From: Dasypus novemcinctus
Taxonomy: Eukaryota; Chordata; Mammalia; Cingulata; Dasypodidae
Length of the DNA: 64,000 nt
NCBI RefSeq assembly: GCF_030445035.2
Contig: NC_080694.1
Location: 73,237,147 to 73,301,146 of the forward strand
Reading direction: 5' to 3'
The position numbers and the translations under genes were made by a program. Shown here piece after piece: positions 61,443 to 64,000 of this stretch. The notes below the pieces were generated by a model that saw only the letters and a program-made list of their open reading frames with translations, had not been told where the DNA came from and did not search any database. Position 1 is the first letter of the stretch; every line of letters starts with the position of its first letter.

Positions 61443-61771
61443 TGTTGGAAACTGAGGCACAGTGGCCTCTCAAGGAGAGATGTGCTTTCTCCATGGCTAT
61501 GCTTGCAATCTAAGGAATGTGGTAATTAAGAGTTCCCAGCAAACAGGATGAAGCTGTGAAAGGTTGAAAGAAAAGATGAGCAGATAACATTTTTGTAGTA
61601 AATAGAACACTTATCTTTGTAACTTGAGATAAGATTTTTTTAATTCTCTAGACCATGAGTACTGTTGATGGTTAACTGCATGTTGCTGCTTCTACCCACG
61701 TGGACTGGTATATATAGAACCCCTTGTGAACAGTAAAGTTGTCTGAGGAGTCATTACTTGCAACTCCCTGG
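61443..61771 (+). promoter_or_regulatory. U3 and R of the retroviral copy
   Basis: U3 begins TGTTGGAAACTGAGG. A TATA box (TATATATA, 61709-61716) lies 33 bp before R. An AGTAAA polyadenylation-type signal (61732-61737) is followed by R (61742-61771), which repeats the start of the insert. An A run of eight follows at 61772-61779. Confidence 0.8.
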
Positions 61772-61779
61772 AAAAAAAA

Positions 61780-61791
61780 TTAAAGCAATGA
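61780..61791 (+). repeat. Target-site duplication, right
   Basis: TTAAAGCAATGA, identical to 58298-58309; unit D sequence continues on the right (compare 43829 onward). Confidence 0.9.
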
Positions 61792-63704
61792 AGTCACAGA
61801 TGCTGAGATGATTCTGAAACTGATGCACAAAAGTTATGATATTCCTCAACTCAAGGAACCTGTAAGTGACAAATGACACTAAAATGCTAAGACCTGTCAG
61901 CATTTTTACATATTTAGAAAGACAAACCATCAGACAAGACCTGAAAATACATTTTTAAATGTAGGGCTACCCATTCAAGAATCTGCATTCACTGTTTCAG
62001 GCACAATTGACCCTGGAGAAAGGGAATATGCATATCTTTTAAGAGTACTGGACACATGATTTGATTGACATTGATACTCTAAGAGTCTAGGCATCATGGC
62101 TCATGTGTGAGAGGGACATACAGAGGGCATGTAGCAAAAAGAGTCATGGTTCAAATCTACTCTACAGTGGACCTTCTGTATACTGCAGGCACACCCAATA
62201 GTCATTTACCCAACTACTCACAGTATAATTTGGATTGACCATAATTGGCAATTAGAAAAACCCTACATGAGGTCATTGTGGAAATGAGCTATCACACTGA
62301 GGGAGAGCAAGTGGAAGCCTTTAGAAAGTCCCTCATCTATCTGACCAGGACATATGATAATGACAGTAGACTATCTCAACACATTTTAACAGAAGAAGAA
62401 TAAACAGTGGACCCACCTATAAGATATTAAGACTCACAATAAAGGCATCAGTTAATATAAAGTTTTTGGCTGGCATAAAAAGAAAAAATCAATTGAATAA
62501 AGTAGAATATGGGGTAACAGGTTGAATATTTATGGAGATGTGGATACTTTAGCAATGACGTCACAAATTTGTGAAGAATAGTTAGTTAGTTGTCTGACTC
62601 CACAGAGACAGAGTAGCCCCAATTCTTGGTGATTATCTCACAGCATAAGTCAGCTAATCTTTAAGAGGGCTGGAGAGATTAATAACAAATCTAAAATTCT
62701 AAGCCTAATAAAATATTGAGCTACATAACCAGAGGGACTTCAAAAACACATAGTCCCTTGATTAAAAATTATGAAGAATATCAAGACATTGAGTGCAAAT
62801 CATTCAGCCAAGACAGAAGCCCTTCAGAGGTCACGGTCATAAGCAACCAGTTAGGTCAAGGTTCAGGAAGTCAACCTGGCTAATAAAACTTAAGTCCATA
62901 TTGGTATAAATTTAGGAGAAAAATTACTTCATAAACAACATCCTGAATGAAAATAATGTGAAGAAAGAAAATTCTTAGTCATGATTCATCATCATAATGG
63001 ATTTGTAATCAACAAGGGAAACAAGTTAAGATTGAGATGGTGATACTTGAAGAGAATGGATGACCTGGTGGGTACCTCTAAAACTAGAAAGGTGCAATTA
63101 CAGTCCTAGTTTACACAATTGCTCTCAAGAAACTGAGGTATTTACTTAACTTCTCTGAGCCTCGGTTTTCTGAAGATAAAATAGGAAAAGTATTAATGCT
63201 TCCTTCATTAGGTTTTTGTAAAAATTAATGGACATGATATATATTGAGGATGAGAACAATAACGTAGGCATTGTATCATATTTGAAGCATATAATATAAC
63301 AGAATTATTAATGTAATGACTATATAATTAATTCCCCTACAAAGCAACGACAATGTAAACTCAGAAAAAGAAATAGACAAAGACATGGCATTTTAACTGT
63401 TATTAGAAAACTTAACTAGATATAAATATCATACAGACATATTCCTTGCCTAAAGTAAGAGGCAGACTACACCCTGTAGATAACAGCATTATTACCCCTA
63501 ATAGAGACATGTGAGCTTTTAGACCCCAAAATTAAAGGAGAATATTTAGTGTTATTACCAAAAGCAGATTTAGAGGGGGAAAAATATGATGTTTTTCTTT
63601 ATTCCTCTTATTTGTTTCCCATAATGTTAATGAGTTAAACAATGAGAATGTTAAAGGCAATCATATGTCTGTGCTGATCAATGGGATGTAACTGCTCCCC
63701 AGTC
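61792..63704. repeat. Left part of olfactory-receptor segmental unit D
   Basis: Collinear with 43829-45470 and, after the L1 site, 48540-48815 of unit C. It includes the reversed MIR at about 63125-63290. No gene is visible in it. In units A and C this sequence leads to an OR gene. Confidence 0.75.
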
Positions 63705-64000
63705 TGTTGTCAGAGTCTTGTTCGGTGACCCGAGGTATCGGGAATGAAAGACAAAGAAAGATTGGGTTCAGGGGATCTGAGAGCATTGATTTCTCAAGCT
63801 CATCAGACAAGTTTATTGAGTTGGGGGGCTAGTATATATACCCCTAACCTACGTGACATTCAGCACAAAATCAAGTTACCTATTACCCTTAGCTCATACT
63901 ATATTAACTAGTGATTGATGAAAACCCAACAAACTTTACTGGAACTATTATTATAAGAATCAGTAACTATACTCATAAATCCTGTTACTCAGGTTGTTCT
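63705..64000 (-). mobile_element. LTR of an endogenous retrovirus, cut by window edge
   Basis: The minus strand ends in GACTCTGACAACA at 63705, where unit D is interrupted (compare 48820). Upstream in element orientation are a TTTCTTTGTCTTTCATTCCC-type U5, an AATAAA (complement at 63809-63815) and a TATA box (GGTATATATA, about 63830-63842). It is not the same family as the LTR at 61443. It could be a solo LTR or the 3' LTR of a provirus beginning right of the window. Confidence 0.75.

Larger units (their letters stand above)
58310..61779 (+). mobile_element. Processed (L1-mobilised) copy of a betaretrovirus-like RNA
   Basis: An endogenous retrovirus-derived insert that starts with R-U5, has gag and env remnants, and ends with U3-R and an A run. 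It has no 5' U3 and no 3' U5, as expected for reverse transcription of a polyadenylated genomic-type RNA by the L1 machinery. The flanking direct repeats are 12 bp, longer than the 4-6 bp of retroviral integration, and lie at a TTT/AAA-type site. All frames carry stops or shifts, and pol is absent, so it encodes nothing functional. Confidence 0.85.

Noticed and set aside
1-64000. CRISPR arrays, operons or bacterial-type features
   Set aside because: None seen; the window is plainly mammalian, and the short repeats present are microsatellites, SINEs, L1 and LTR elements.

Overview
This is a mammalian (almost certainly xenarthran) intergenic and gene-cluster window. The best taxonomic clue is at least six tRNA-derived SINEs of the type known from armadillos (DAS-SINEs), together with several L1 elements that share one very long 3' UTR. 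The DNA is AT-rich and repeat-dominated, and I see no intact protein-coding gene.

Layout. 1-6.2 kb: L1 3'-UTR pieces, a MIR, and a low-copy stretch with one coding-looking block (4475-4681). 6.2-12.3 kb: two head-to-tail copies of a non-coding LTR retrotransposon on the minus strand (LTR-internal-LTR-internal), one LTR interrupted by a short L1. 12.3-19.3 kb: the first olfactory-receptor unit (A), with an OR12D-like pseudogene. 19.4-37.1 kb: a repeat block holding an old interspersed repeat, an MLT1 LTR, a near full-length minus-strand L1 (about 21.0-30.8 kb) with an inserted SINE, a second L1 with a 5' inversion that carries a solo LTR (30.8-34.7 kb), two more SINEs and an ancient L1 fragment. 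37.1-43.75 kb: OR unit B. 43.75-58.2 kb: OR unit C, expanded by two L1 insertions (45.5-48.5 and 49.6-53.9 kb) and a SINE. 58.2-63.7 kb: the left part of a fourth unit (D), containing a retrovirus-derived insert. 63.7 kb to the end: a second LTR, minus strand, cut by the window edge.

The three OR genes are all on the plus strand, resemble OR12D-type receptors (the family next to the MHC in other mammals), and each is inactivated by different mutations, so they died independently after duplication. The receptor units recur in tandem, and unit D has the sequence that precedes an OR gene in the other units, so another OR copy is expected just beyond the right edge.

The most unusual object is the retroviral insert at 58.3-61.8 kb. 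It has betaretrovirus-like gag and env remnants but no pol. It begins at R and ends at R plus an A-tail, and it is flanked by a 12-bp target-site duplication. That is the structure of a retroviral RNA copied into the genome by L1 machinery, not of an integrated provirus. The paralogous site in unit B/C is empty, which confirms the boundaries.
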